Source: Rutidosis leptorrhynchoides (Eukaryota > Streptophyta > Magnoliopsida > Asterales > Asteraceae). From it: a stretch of 64,000 nt of DNA. This document shows positions 47,777 to 59,200 of this stretch, piece by piece (within the stretch, counting starts at the first letter, position 1; each line of letters opens with the position of its first letter). Location of the stretch: assembly GCF_046630445.1 (NCBI RefSeq), contig NC_092341.1:293698001-293762000 (forward strand). The letters run 5' to 3'. Below the pieces are notes generated by a model that saw only the letters and a list, made by a program, of their open reading frames with translations, was not told the DNA's origin and searched no databases. Both the position numbers and the translations under genes were made by a program.

Positions 47777-49239
47777 GGTAATATCAGTGCTAAAGGCTTG
47801 AAGATCATGTACGATGGCGGACTGAAAGCATGATTCGATTGGTGGATGATTCGCTTATCATTTAGAGAATGAACAAGGGTTTGTGACAAATGTATCGAGA
47901 TCAGAGGCTCACCTAATGGACTTGATGGTTAGATCAATGGGTTTTGTTGCAGAGAGATGTTTGAATAAGATCTGGGTGTCGGATATGAGTTCTCATTCAT
48001 CGCGATGCCGTTCGAGAGAATGATGAACTATCAAATTGGGATACTATTGCACAGCTGGGAGAGAAAATTCGTAACGGGCTCGTTAAACGTTGGATCGTCT
48101 TGGAATTTTTACAGGACGTGACAGACAGGTAGTTATATTTGTTTTAAAAGTTTGGCTATGATCGGACCGTTAGATCTCAAGTTATCATTTTATGAAGTGG
48201 TTGCCGTTTAGGTTTAGACTATTAGGGTTTGATTGCAGATATGTGAGAGAAAAATCATTGTGAGAGAAAAATCATTCAGGTTAAAAGAGGCAAGATGGGC
48301 AAGACACAGGTTTGTGTGAGGGGTATTGTGTCAACCACTGCTTATAGTTGGTAATGATTAGTGACACGACATGATAACTCTTTTGATAAACTACCTTTCT
48401 GGTGAAAAGAGAAGTGATGAGCAATAAATTGTTAAGGCGAAGTCTCGTGACACACATAAAAATTTGGGTAAAGTGGTCGAACGCATACAATATTCTTGTT
48501 AGGAGAAATAGTGAACACACTTTATATTCATATGTTATTAACTTCTCTAGTTTACTGAAGCGGAGCTTAAATTTTATGTTACGGGAGGCTCGACTTATTC
48601 ATAAAGAATAGCAATAAATATTCCATGCTATAATAAAATAACTTATTGTTTTCTTTCTAATCGACTTACTTTTAGATCTAAAGTATGTCAAATGAAAATA
48701 TTGTTAATATCTATTTATTTTCTTTCATTTCTCTAGTGTTTCCATTCATTTCCTTTCATTTCTTTGAGTCTTCCTTTCATTTTCTTCATAAAAAAATCAC
48801 TTTTATTTATCTATTCCTTTATATTTAATAATAAAACTCCGTTCAAAATTTTTGTAATTTTTATTAAATAATAAAAATATATTTGAACTTATAATGTAAA
48901 TCGTTAAAGGAAAAAAAAGAATTTAAAAGAACCTTCGGAGAAAGACAGAAATGACATCGATTTTGTTTTCGTAATTTGTGTGTTAAGATCTTATAATTCA
49001 TTAGTTGAATTTGTAGAAGTTTTTTTAGGTAAGCGAGGAAACACTCCTATTAATGAGCACATTAGCTCCCCTTAGAAGGTAAAACCTCGGTTAATCAATC
49101 CTCCAAAGTGCGAGACCTGGTATGACCAATACATTGAATCAATTGAGATCTATACTCTGTTTACATATCTTTTGTTATGGGTATATATGGTTTTTAATTT
49201 TATTTATTTAAGTACTAAATCAATGTAATTTGTGCAGGG
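47777..49239. other. Intergenic, no gene seen
   Basis: AT-rich, with several short chance frames and no domain. Some bases after 47777 may be decayed Copia gag, but no motif remains. Pyrimidine-rich TTTCATTTC repeats lie at 48720-48790. Confidence 0.4.
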
Positions 49240-49842
49240 TTGTGCCAACGCTGTTATAACCTTTTGCGGCGGACAAGTAGGAAATTTAAACATATTTGTT
49301 AAAAGTCTCATCCTTGTGCATTTCTTGTTCATCACAATCTCTGTCACTCTTTTAAGCTTTGATGTCCCCAAAATCAAGGAAATAAAGTTGGAAAATGAAA
49401 TTGTGGAACATGACATTCACAATACTACTGTGTCTTTTGGCACAAGATTCAATTTAAACATAAGTTATCATCAGAATACTTGGTTGTTGACCCCAAATCA
49501 TGAGATTGGTGTTCTCAGGTTGTTGGTAGATCCAACAAAACAAAGACAAAAGCTTTCTTCTAATAGAAACATGCTTGATACTACGCATATAGACCATACC
49601 ACCATTAATATTGTATTTCATACTACAACTTACGGGGATAACCAGATAACTGATATAGAGTTATTGAAACGGGAATGGAAACATAACATTCCAGAAATAG
49701 ACAACCGCGTATGGGTGATCAGTGTGGTGGGGGATCTACCAATGTACCTCACTCCTTTAATTGGCTCGGTTTCCCGCACATTCATTATCGACATCCAATA
49801 TTCTGTAATTTTATCTACGATATCAGTGAGCTTCGCACTATA
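49240..49842 (+). CDS. Partial gene: membrane-anchored protein of unknown family (last exon)
   Basis: An open frame follows a good splice acceptor (AATTTGTGCAG, 49229-49239) and ends at TAG 49840. It lacks an ATG until codon about 110, so an upstream exon is expected but not found. It encodes one hydrophobic segment (SLILVHFLFITISVTLLSF), then a soluble part with alternating hydrophobic residues. A single membrane segment followed by a beta-rich domain recalls LEA_2/NDR1-HIN1-like proteins, but I see no firm signature. It could be a pseudogene of such a family. A T-rich stretch follows the stop. Confidence 0.4.
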
Positions 49843-50069
49843 GATAAAATGTGCGGAGCCTTATTTCAATAAAGGATGTTTACTTTTTTTTATTAAATCT
49901 TGTATTTTTTTTTTATTTTTTTTTATTTTATTTTTTTTGTAAGTTGAATAAAATATATTGTGTTATAAGTTGAATAAAATATATTATATTTATGGTAATT
50001 GTTTTTATTTGTATATCTAAGTTCTTTAAGTTCTGAATTGATTTGTTAACCACTGAATTTTTCATTTAT

Positions 50070-50078
50070 ATATAGTAA
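50070..50078. repeat. 9-bp target duplication (left), ATATAGTAA
   Basis: Equals 50307-50315 and flanks the MITE. Confidence 0.75.
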
Positions 50079-50306
50079 GGACAATGCTAAACGTAGCCTT
50101 TAGGGCTATGCTTAAGCATATTAAATTTAAGTTTGAAAACTCCGATTAATTAATTACAGAGTATAACTATTCTTTTTTTAATATCGACTTTCCTTATATA
50201 ACTTTGACATTAATGTTACTAATGACAGAGTTGAGTTATATAAATGAAATAAAATTATTTGTGGTATGCTTAAACGAATCCATAAGGGCTACGTTTAGCA
50301 TTTTTC
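50079..50306. mobile_element. Mutator-type MITE (228 bp)
   Basis: Terminal inverted repeats: the left end GGACAATGCTAAACGTAGCC and the reverse of the right end GAAAAATGCTAAACGTAGCC match at 17 of 20 bases, with more similarity inward (TATGCTTAAGCATA against TCGTTTAAGCATA). Flanked by a perfect 9-bp duplication, which is the Mutator superfamily size. No coding capacity. Confidence 0.75.
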
Positions 50307-50389
50307 ATATAGTAATTATATTAGTGTGTGTAGTAGACACACATTAACACAATCCTATTTATAATTTTCACCCATTTGAAATAGTAGAA

Positions 50390-50696
50390 AGATGGGGAGA
50401 ACCTGATTCTTCTCGGTGCGTGCTTGTCACTTCAATGATCGATCGTAAAGATGATCTTGTATGTTCTATACATCTTCGTAGATTGATTTATGCAATATTA
50501 AAAATGTGTAATACTTGCATATGTATGTGTTTAGAGACATGTATATGAATTACAAGCTTCTGATCATACATTTGTGATGTGTACTGTTGGTTATGAGCTT
50601 CTAATCATATTTTATTTTAATTTTAATTTTATTATTTATATTTATTTTTTATACATTTTTATACAGTTGTTAGCTGTTGCAAGGAAAAGTGGTGTG
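50390..50696 (+). pseudogene. Possible exon remnants of an unknown gene, part 1
   Basis: A frame near 50390-50480 (WGEPDSSRCVLVTSMIDRKD) and a short exon-like piece at 50667-50696 (LLAVARKSGV), flanked by ATACAG and GTAAGTG splice-like signals. I do not recognise the gene. May continue at 51539 beyond the hAT element. Confidence 0.25.
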
Positions 50697-50721
50697 GTAA
50701 GTGTTTAGTGTTTGTTATTTG

Positions 50722-51479
50722 CGGGGCCGAATCTGGGGTTGAGCGGCGTGTACGACGGCACTGGGCAGCAAACGGTAAGGGGCATCAAATTTCATGTCGA
50801 ATTTGAAATATTATAGTCAAGGAAATCGATTTAAAAAACGTGGTTTTATGTTTGAGGTTGCAGGTACTTACCAAGAAGACGAAATGTTTCATTCTATTTG
50901 GTTTACGACCCTTTCTTATTATAATACGGTTTAATTATGGCCCCTCAAATTTTTATCATTAACAATCTAGCTCCCTAGAAGTTCAGATAAAGCAAAAGAG
51001 TGTGCAGGGAACTCATAAACTACAAATACTAGAAATTGTACTACTTTACTGTACTCAATACTCGTATTATTCAGAAAATTACTAAATTAATCGTTTCTAG
51101 TTTTCAACTTGTCAAAATGTGTAGTTTAGTTGATTTTTTTTTTCAAACAAAGTACAATGAGTCAAGAAAGACATAACGAATTAGCATTTTTGAGTACCGA
51201 GAATAAATTATTTATCGGATGTTGACTATGCTAAAATAATTGATGTTTTTGCTTCAAAAAATATAAAAAAATATCTTTTTAGGTGATATACGGACTTGTA
51301 ACTCGAAGTTTATCTCCCCATAGTGTAAAGTTTTTAGTAGTTAATAATAATAATCGGCAAGGGTTTAGCCGCATTGTATGACTAGGTTCCAAATTTTTAA
51401 GAGTGTTTTTTTTTTTTTTATAGGGGGCATCGTTTTTCGCGGCTCGCATAGGTCATCCAATATTTCAGGACTGGCCCTG
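50722..51479. mobile_element. hAT-type non-autonomous element (758 bp)
   Basis: Left end CGGGGCCGAATCTGGGG; reverse of right end CAGGGCCAGTCCTGAAA. Flanks GTTATTTG (50714-50721) and GTCATTTG (51480-51487) are an 8-bp duplication with one mismatch, the hAT size. No transposase frame inside. Confidence 0.6.
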
Positions 51480-51538
51480 GTCATTTGTATATCATGTTAA
51501 TTGGATAATTCTTGTTTTTTTGAGAAATCGTGTGACAT

Positions 51539-51757
51539 GTGCCTAACTGTGGATTTATATGTACAACACATGTTGAGTTGCTTTCCCCTATTAATAGTGA
51601 TCTTCGAGTCTCGTTTCCTGATGACAATCAAACTGAAGCGCAGTCTAGTGAAGATAATAATATTGTTGGGTTGCATTTGTTTAAAAAACTGACATCTGAG
51701 TCATCATCTAGGTATTTGTTACTAATTGCTCCAATTTGTTCTATCGTTCCTACATGA
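51539..51757 (+). pseudogene. Possible exon remnant of an unknown gene, part 2
   Basis: Frame with FICTTHVELLSPINSD and LRVSFPDDNQTEAQSSED and a donor-like AGGTATTTG near 51710. The hydrophilic Asp/Ser/Glu composition looks like coding sequence, but I recognise no family. The hAT element separates it from the similar pieces at 50390-50696. Confidence 0.25.
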
Positions 51758-51949
51758 TTAGCTGTTTTTTTTCCGTTACAAATTTTTTATTGTAATAGAT
51801 ATTTTGGACACATAGATACAAAGTCTCTAACCAAGTATATCTATCAGTATTGATATGAAAAGCTAGGTCAAACTTTCTGATTCTTGTGGGTTGCAGATGA
51901 AAAAAGTAATTGGTCATATATGTTTAATGTATTTCAATTACGTTTTGCA

Positions 51950-52043
51950 GTCCTTTTTGAACAATTTGGCATAGTCAGGTATTGAACCTGAGTGATGTGT
52001 TTCATTGGGCAATTCGGTGGCCACTCAGGCAAGCCTACATGGT
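51950..52043 (-). repeat. SINE-like segment with tRNA-type A and B boxes
   Basis: On the minus strand, TGCCTGAGTGG resembles an A box and GGTTCAATACC a B box, spaced as in tRNA-derived SINEs. The stretch AATGAAACACATCACTCAGG and its flanks align with 61168-61215. The rest of 52044-52442 shows no gene. Confidence 0.4.
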
Positions 52044-52442
52044 TGAATCTGTAGAAGTTTTATCTAACTTTAATTGGAGCTTGGTCTAATAAAATATATA
52101 GTAGTTTGGTTAATTATAAAAAGCAAAGTATGATCACCGATTGACTATTGGACTGATTAGTTAAGATAATTTTCTACAATTAAGATACTAAATATCCGTT
52201 TAGAATGAGCGAGTAGGAGGTGGTAGAGCATCCCGAAACCACCCTATTTTCTCTACCACTGCTAGTTTATCAACTATCTTGAACAATGAACATATTGTGT
52301 AAATGTGTAAATGTGTAAATGCTTAATATATATCAAATATTACAAAAAACCCGAGTTCATGGACTGTAACCTTATTATTCAATAGAAGAACAGAATTTAT
52401 TCATTAGAAAAATGAATCAACTTTTTCCCAAATTGAAAAGTT

Positions 52443-53192
52443 TCAAAAAATTATGTCTTCATCTTTCACTTGAGTTCCAAACAACATAGGCTCCCCTTTC
52501 TTTAAAGAAAAATCATTCTTTTTAGCAGCTTCTTCTTTCTTTTCAATCTCTCTCTTTTTATAACTTTGTATCTTCTTCAATCTAAAAAAATCCTCCCTTT
52601 CGAGCTCATCCAACTCGCCCTTAATATAAACCACCGTATTCTCCAATCTTGGCTTCACAACGTTCTCTAGCGCATTAACCCTCCGATTAGTGGTCTTAAT
52701 CGCCCCATCAAGTGTCAAAAACGACGTTTGTAAAGACGCAAGATCAACAAGAACTTCAACCGCTTTCAAATAAGCAATTTTACATCCTTGCACTTGTTGC
52801 CCGCCTCTCGCGAGCCCAGTCAAATCATTTTTCGTCATTTCACCTTCGGTAAAATACTCAAATTTCGGCAGTTTAACGCCTGCAACATTTTCTTGACGTG
52901 AACGAACTCTAACAGAAGCACTTTCGACTTTTTCTAACACAATGTGTTTGATGTTTTCACCCGCAACGTATTTGGCCTCAGTTAGTGCAAATGAAGATGA
53001 TTTCATTATTGTTCCCATTGATTCTTTAGTTGAGACGATTTTTTTGAGAATTTGGCGAAACTGCACGGTTAGTGCATCGCTTTTTTTCTTTAATAAAGCG
53101 TGACCTCTTGTCGCGCCAGTAAGGCGAGCTTTGACGATTGCAAGCATTGTAACAGTTGGAACAACGTTCAAACGTTGACTCTGACCCGACAT
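52443..53192 (-). CDS. VHA-D: V-type H+-ATPase subunit D
   Basis: 250 codons, single coding exon; ATG at 53192 (MSGQSQRLNVVPTVTMLAI) and TGA at 52443. Subunit D is the central rotor stalk of the V1 sector and couples ATP hydrolysis to proton pumping into vacuole and endomembranes (family knowledge). Family hallmarks: ATRGHALLKKKSDALTVQFR, GVKLPKFEYF, DLTGLARGGQQVQ, LASLQTSFLTLDGAIKTTNR, RVNALENVVKPRLENT, YIKGELDELEREDFFRLKKI. The predicted protein is 249 residues, about 12 shorter than the usual plant protein. The C-terminal stretch after KKIQSYKKREIEKK is rewritten: the usual alanine- and methionine-rich segment is replaced by a short Lys/Asp linker, though the last residues (DEDIIF) are kept. 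Start preceded by a splice-acceptor-like TTTATAG, so a 5' UTR intron is likely. Possibly a divergent paralogue. Confidence 0.93.
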   Translation of the reverse strand: MSGQSQRLNVVPTVTMLAIVKARLTGATRGHALLKKKSDALTVQFRQILKKIVSTKESMGTIMKSSSFALTEAKYVAGENIKHIVLEKVESASVRVRSRQENVAGVKLPKFEYFTEGEMTKNDLTGLARGGQQVQGCKIAYLKAVEVLVDLASLQTSFLTLDGAIKTTNRRVNALENVVKPRLENTVVYIKGELDELEREDFFRLKKIQSYKKREIEKKEEAAKKNDFSLKKGEPMLFGTQVKDEDIIF

Positions 53193-53640
53193 CGTGTCAA
53201 ATAGTAAAACCTATAAACAAAAACTGTTCAAACTTGTGAAATATATGTGATATGAAATCAGTAGTCACTTTTTGTAACCTACTAACAATAATAGCATTAT
53301 ATTAAATTTGTAAATGATGGAAAAATGAAGATGAAAGTGAATGTAACAATTTATTTAACCTTTTGAAATTAAATTGAAACTGAATTAGGTTAAAAATAAA
53401 TCTAAAATCATATGATGAGAATGTGTTGAGCATCATTATCATTGCTTTCATATAAGAAAGATCAACAATAATTTGGTCAATTACACCATGCACTTGAAAA
53501 TGATACCTACGTTAGCGATCAGATTAAGAATGTAATTCATATCATATCGTGAAACAGATCAGGGTCAAGAACAAAGAAATAGATTAAATTGATAAATTAA
53601 TAAATAAATGCAAACCTCTACGATGAGAAATTTCGAAATG
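53193..53640 (-). other. Probable 5' UTR intron of the V-ATPase subunit D gene
   Basis: Acceptor TTGTTTATAG (minus strand) lies about 22 bases before the ATG. A plausible donor is CGTAGAGGTTTGC near 53612. No coding frame of interest inside. Confidence 0.45.
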
Positions 53641-53760
53641 TAGGAGAAGTTGATTATGATTAGTGAGTTATGATCAAAAAATTATCGCACAGAATCAATT
53701 GTTGTGCGTGCTCGGATATGAGAAACAAAGACAGAATTTTAACAATGAGTATACTTAGAA

Positions 53761-53770
53761 ATTTATATAG
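53761..53770 (-). promoter_or_regulatory. TATA box of the V-ATPase subunit D gene
   Basis: CTATATAAAT on the minus strand, about 570 bases upstream of the ATG and about 150 upstream of the inferred leader intron. 53771-54224 shows no gene. Confidence 0.55.
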
Positions 53771-54224
53771 GTTTTAGTTTTGTTTACCGCACCTAAGTTT
53801 TATAAATTATTTTTATTTTTATTTGTATTTTGTACAATGGCTAGAGAATACGTTAAACCATGGATGGAGACTTCTATCAATAGAAACTCTCAGTTTTCAT
53901 TCATTATTTTTTTCTAAATATGAATTTAGTATTTATTTTACAAAGTAAAACTTGGTCTTATATTCATTTTCATCATAAGTATGTATATGTACAGCTACTA
54001 ATTTTTATATTATATATATGATGCCGTTCAAATAAAAAAAAAAAATTTATTTAATGAAACTTCTGTCACATTGGCTTATCGTGCCAATTCGATCATAGAG
54101 AATTTGAGATGACCAAAAGTACTAATTGAAACCACACACACATTCTCAAAAGAATACATACAATAAATATATCACGATAAAGGAAAAATCAACCCAAAGA
54201 AGCCTATTATTACATATTTTTCTT

Positions 54225-55055
54225 CTAAACAATTTGTTTAATTTTGTACCAGTTGGGTATTAATCCTAGTCGATGCTCAATCGCATTTTCAAGTTTCTCC
54301 ATTTCTTGAAATAGATCTTTGTTTGTTACTCGATCAACAACACGTTTCTGAGCAACAGCACCATCTGTCGATCAAACATCAAAATAATTTATATATGTTT
54401 GAGTATATATATATAAAATAACGTATACATAAAATAAAATAATATATACCTTTTTGAGTATTTGGCATAAAATATGTCCTTTCTCCACGTGTCCTTTCAC
54501 CAAACGTTGAAATACTCTCCTTTCTTGCAGGTCTCGTGATAACAGTCTCCTTCAAAACTCTTTTATCATTCACATTTTGTTCACTGTTTTGATCATCAGT
54601 TTTCCCAAATTTAGACAACCGCATTGACTTTGAATTTAGCGGCTTGTTTGACTGGCTTCGTGTCTTACTAAGAGAAGAACCTGCTTGTTTAACTTGTTTT
54701 AGATCTTTAGTTTTCTCAAAAGGCGGCTGCGTAATCGCATTAGATTCCGAATGTTGCAGCTTCTTGTTTGACTGTTGACTAGAATCTGGTATTCAAGTTC
54801 TTTGGTGGTTACAGGTTCGGTTGATACGATAAGGTGTATGCGTGTGTGGCCCACAGAAAAGGTCATGAGAGGTTGTGTGTTACTAAAAGACGTTAAGAGC
54901 TTAGATAATAAATCACTTGGAGAAAAAATGTAAACGATAAGTGTCACACAGAGGAACACTTTAAAGCTGGTAACAATAAAAGAAGCAAACATGTAGACAA
55001 AAACAGCACAAACAAGGAATTCAAGACAAAAAGAGGATTGAATTGAGGAAGACAT
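54225..55055 (-). pseudogene. Small two-exon membrane protein, unknown family, apparent frameshift
   Basis: Exon 1 (55055-54450) begins MSSSIQSSFCLEFLVCAVFV and holds two hydrophobic segments in residues about 8-45. The frame ends at LKI* near 54699, while the next frame stays open from about 54790 with a polar, Lys/Ser-rich segment ending in MPNTQK at a GTATAT donor. Exon 2 (54364-54225) follows acceptor GATCGACAG in phase: DGAVAQKRVV ... EMEKLENAIEHRLGLIPNWY and a stop. The phase fits only if a 1- or 2-base indel near 54790 is assumed. That means either a pseudogene, a sequencing error or an unrecognised intron. I know no name for the family. A TATA box (TCTATAAATTT, minus strand) lies at 55122-55132. 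Confidence 0.5.
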
Positions 55056-55731
55056 TGTGGGAGAATAAAAGTTTAGAGAAATTAATTGCAGGGATGAAAA
55101 TGAATGAATAAAGTCTGGAGTATTAAATTTATAGAATCATGTTTGTGAATAAGGTAAGCCATTAATTTGAATTTAAATTATTCAATTTACTATGTTTGTG
55201 AATTCAGATTTCTTAATATAAGTTGATGGTTATTGGTTACAGTTTTCTATGATTGAATCAAAAATATGGAAACTTGTCAACCCTTTTTAATCCGTATCAT
55301 TCAGCTTCAAGTGCATAACGGTATTAAGAAGGGAACTTATGAACAAAAATTCAAATCCTATATGTTAATAACTATAGTTTTTCTCTAATAATAATATACT
55401 TAAAAAATAAACTAATTAAAAGTATATAAAACGTTTAAAAAAATGAAAACAACCCCTTAAACCTGGTAGTTCCTTTTTGCTGGAGTAATATATTTCTTTA
55501 TTGGTTTATTGATTATTAACTACGGAGTAAATATATAAATAACTCCCTATAGTGTGACAAAGTGCATGTTACCAAATTCATAAACAAATGAAAACTCAAA
55601 CCATTTATGGCGTTTTCATCTTAAGAATGGGTAAAAGTTACTACCTTTGAACAGTAAGGTAGCTATTACTGACCAGAATAAGCTCTGTTGAACAGTTCAG
55701 AGGCCTTAAAGTCATTCGAATTGTTGTAAAG

Positions 55732-55817
55732 GTCACAAGAGAAAACTCGATCATATCATCAATTGAGAAGCTTCCATAATCTGCTTCGTCACAAGAGAAA
55801 ACTCGATCATATCATCA
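55732..55817 (+). repeat. 30-bp direct repeat, period 56
   Basis: The same 30 bases occur at 55732-55761 and 55788-55817 (start GTCACAAGAGAAAACTCG). Each is followed, at different distance, by GTTTTTGAAACTAAAT (55816 and about 55871). The rest of 55056-56279 has no gene. Confidence 0.85.
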
Positions 55818-56279
55818 GTTTTTGAAACTAAATATACATTACTCCTATTAGTAAAACATTGATTGTGTAATTGTTTTTGAAACTAAATGCACATCTTCCA
55901 CTTGTTTATCTGGTGCAGTTTTGGCAAAGATATATACAAAATACACCAAAAAATTTAGCTTTAGGATTTTTCCTTCATAGTTTAATATATTTATAAAAAA
56001 AATATGGGAGAAAGTAAGAAATTGAGCAAACCTTGAGATCTGAATACGAACAAGCTACTTCAAACAATAGATACAGGATGCTGAAACTGAATTAACTGCA
56101 TAAGAGAGATCATGAATGCACAATCTATACAGACACATGTAGCAATACCTTGTTAATGAAAATCAGTAAAACATATTGTTATCATCTAAAAGTTACTTGC
56201 TTTACACCAACAATGCACTGAAAATTCTCTCAAGAACAAATTTTCATTACTTTAAGAACTCCAATGTGAACTTTTTGTT

Positions 56280-59200
56280 TTATCGAATTACAATGTCAAT
56301 GTCATACTCTTGATCTCCCACAACAAGAGAATATGACCCTTCTTGCATAACCATTAACCCATCCTCGTTAGCGCGACTAAAGTATTCGCAAGGCTTCACA
56401 ACAAACTCAACTTCACTACTTTCATTTGCTCCTAAACTTACTCGTCGATAGCCTACCAATTGTTTTGTCAAATGCTTATTTGAGTCCATGTCATCCCACT
56501 TTGCAAATAGTAACACAGTGTGATTACTAGCCTGTCCCTGGTTCTCAACACTAACCGCCACCATGAACTCTACTTTTTCACACAACCCCTTCCCAACCCT
56601 TGAAACTAATATGCTACGAGAGGGTATAGCTTTGTTTGGACTTAAAATAATCTTGTTTTGAGTACTCGAAACAAACTTATAGGAATGGTTCGAGTAACTA
56701 AGACCATGCCCGAATTCGAAAACTGTTTTCCCGGTGTAGAATCGGTATGTGCGACCTGGGTAGCCAGACGAAGGGTCGGGCCTCATTCGCATATCGGTCA
56801 TTGGGACATTTGAAAATTCTCTTGGATACCATGTCATCGGTAATCTTCCCCCTGCATAAAGTTAGAGACCATATAATTATTTTGGCGATGTTTTATGTAA
56901 CGAATTAAATATATATAAAAAGCTAAAACACAGTTCGAACACGTCAAATAGTTCCCAAAGGTGTATGTTTGATGCACATGGACACCTTAAACCAAGAACA
57001 CACTAACACTGATTATCTATTTAGAAGTTTGTTGATCAACACAACGCGAACCATACATAAAGGAACCCATTTTGACCCAAACTCATTTTCATCCATCACC
57101 CGGGCCAACCTAACGCGACCCATACAAAAAGAACCCATTTTTACCGTTACCCATTTTCATCCATCACCCAGTCTGCCCATTACCAAAGTGTATTTTAATA
57201 TTCTACTTCAAATATTCTATTTTTGAAAACCCAGCTATACATGGTTTTTTTCAGAGTTTAAACCATCCACTCATTTAAAAACTATTCCAAATGCCTGATA
57301 TTTAGATCATGGAATTTTGACTTCTAAGGAATCATGCAATTGCTCAAAGAGTCAAAGTGTGAATTCACCTGGATTATGATCACCGAAGATGATTTCTGCA
57401 AGTGCGGTCCCACCAGCTTCACCAGGATAACCCGCCCACAAAATACTCCCAATTTTTTCATCATCTTTAGCAAACGAAACATCAACCGGACCACCACAAA
57501 GTAAAACCAATAAAACCGGTTTCTTGGCGGCTCGAGCCACCGCCATTACAAGATCCTCTTGCTTACCTGGAAGAACCAATTCAATACGATCATGTTTCTC
57601 CCTTTCTTGACTTTGATCCAAACCCATCACCAAAATCACATAATCGACCCCTTTTGCTATACTTAAAACTTCATCAATGGCTATAGATGTGCAATTCACA
57701 TAATCAACACAACCCTGATGGTAACGTGTATTTTTCACATAATGTTTGAGTGCATGAAAAATTGTGATGTTTTTGCAGGCCACACCCTCATAGTTTCCAA
57801 GCAATGTTCCAGTGGCTTCAGCATTGGGGCCTATGACAGCCAGGGAAGTGGTTTTGGTTCTTGAAAGTGGGAGAAAATCAAGTGAGTTTTTTAGCAGAAC
57901 GATTCCATTTCGAGCAGCTTCAAGGGCTAGGTTTTGGTGTTCTGTAGAGCATACTTCTTGAGGTCCAAGGTTGCCATAGATGCCTCTTTTTGGGTCGCCA
58001 TTGAACAAACCTAATCTCATTCTGATAGTAAATAAATTTTCTAGAGCTCTGTCTATATCTGCTTCGGTTAACTTGTTCATTTCGACTGCTGATTTGGTGT
58101 ATTTCTTCAAATATGAACCACAGTTGACATCCATACCTGCACTTACACTCATTAATTAAATTGTGTATACAGAAAAGCCCATAAAGAAGATTGTCATAGA
58201 AACTATATACATGTAGTATGATTGCCCCTTTGAAACAGTTAAAAGTGTCATGATATAACATAATAGCATTACCGGCTTTAAGCACACTGGAAACCGCGTC
58301 TTCAGGTAATTTTGAATATCCTTGAACATCATGCATAATAGCAACTGCATCACAATCAGATGCAATGTACCTGTGATCATAAGAAAAAGATGAACAAGCA
58401 CATCATCATTAGTCAACCATTACATCAAGGGAGCAAAAACTATGGTATAAAGAAACATGATACAACTACTTGTACACAATCATACAAGTGGCTAATGCAG
58501 TTTTATCATCAAGCTTCTATTTTGCTATATTTTATGAATACAAAAATGCTTATATGTAAATCTTGGTACCCGTTGAAATTCCAAGCTTGGCGAGCTGTCT
58601 TGGTTAAAAGATTGTAATCAGCACAATTTGGCAAACCATTTACTCGATTATAAGCACACATTATCCCACTAGCTTGCCCTTGTTGTACACACTTCTGAAA
58701 TGGTGGTAAGAATGTATCTGCTAGATCTTGTTGAGTAATCTGCATATTCGTCAACCCAAAGTACAAGCATCATTGCATAAAACTTGTATTATGTATCATA
58801 CAAACCCACAATGCATAGAAAATACTTACGTTAGCATCAAAGTTGTAGCGATCAGCGGTTTTCCAGTTGTCTAAATCATTGGCAATGAAGTGTTTGCAGC
58901 AAGCAGATGCTTGAAGGTGATCAGCGTATGGGTCTAGTTTACCACCTTCAAAAGTGTCACCTTGAATTCCTCTGACATATGAAACCGAATAATCTCCAAC
59001 AACCAACGGGTCTTCGCCAGGTGTCTCTTGTCCTCTTCCCCATCTTGGATCCCTTAACACGTTGATGTTTGGTGCCCAAAATGTTAGTCCCCTTGCTTGA
59101 CCTTCATTGTACATTGCTCTTGCTTCTCTTCCAATCGCCTATATGTACATAAAAAAATCCCACTATTCCGTTATAGTTAAATAAAAAACCTTTTTATAAT

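Noticed and set aside
47674-48611. Short frames in the intergenic stretch
   Set aside because: No domain, no paired splice signals, and composition typical of AT-rich non-coding sequence.
58156-58416. Separate minus-strand protein of 86 codons
   Set aside because: Covers exon 4 of the xylosidase gene in a wrong frame.
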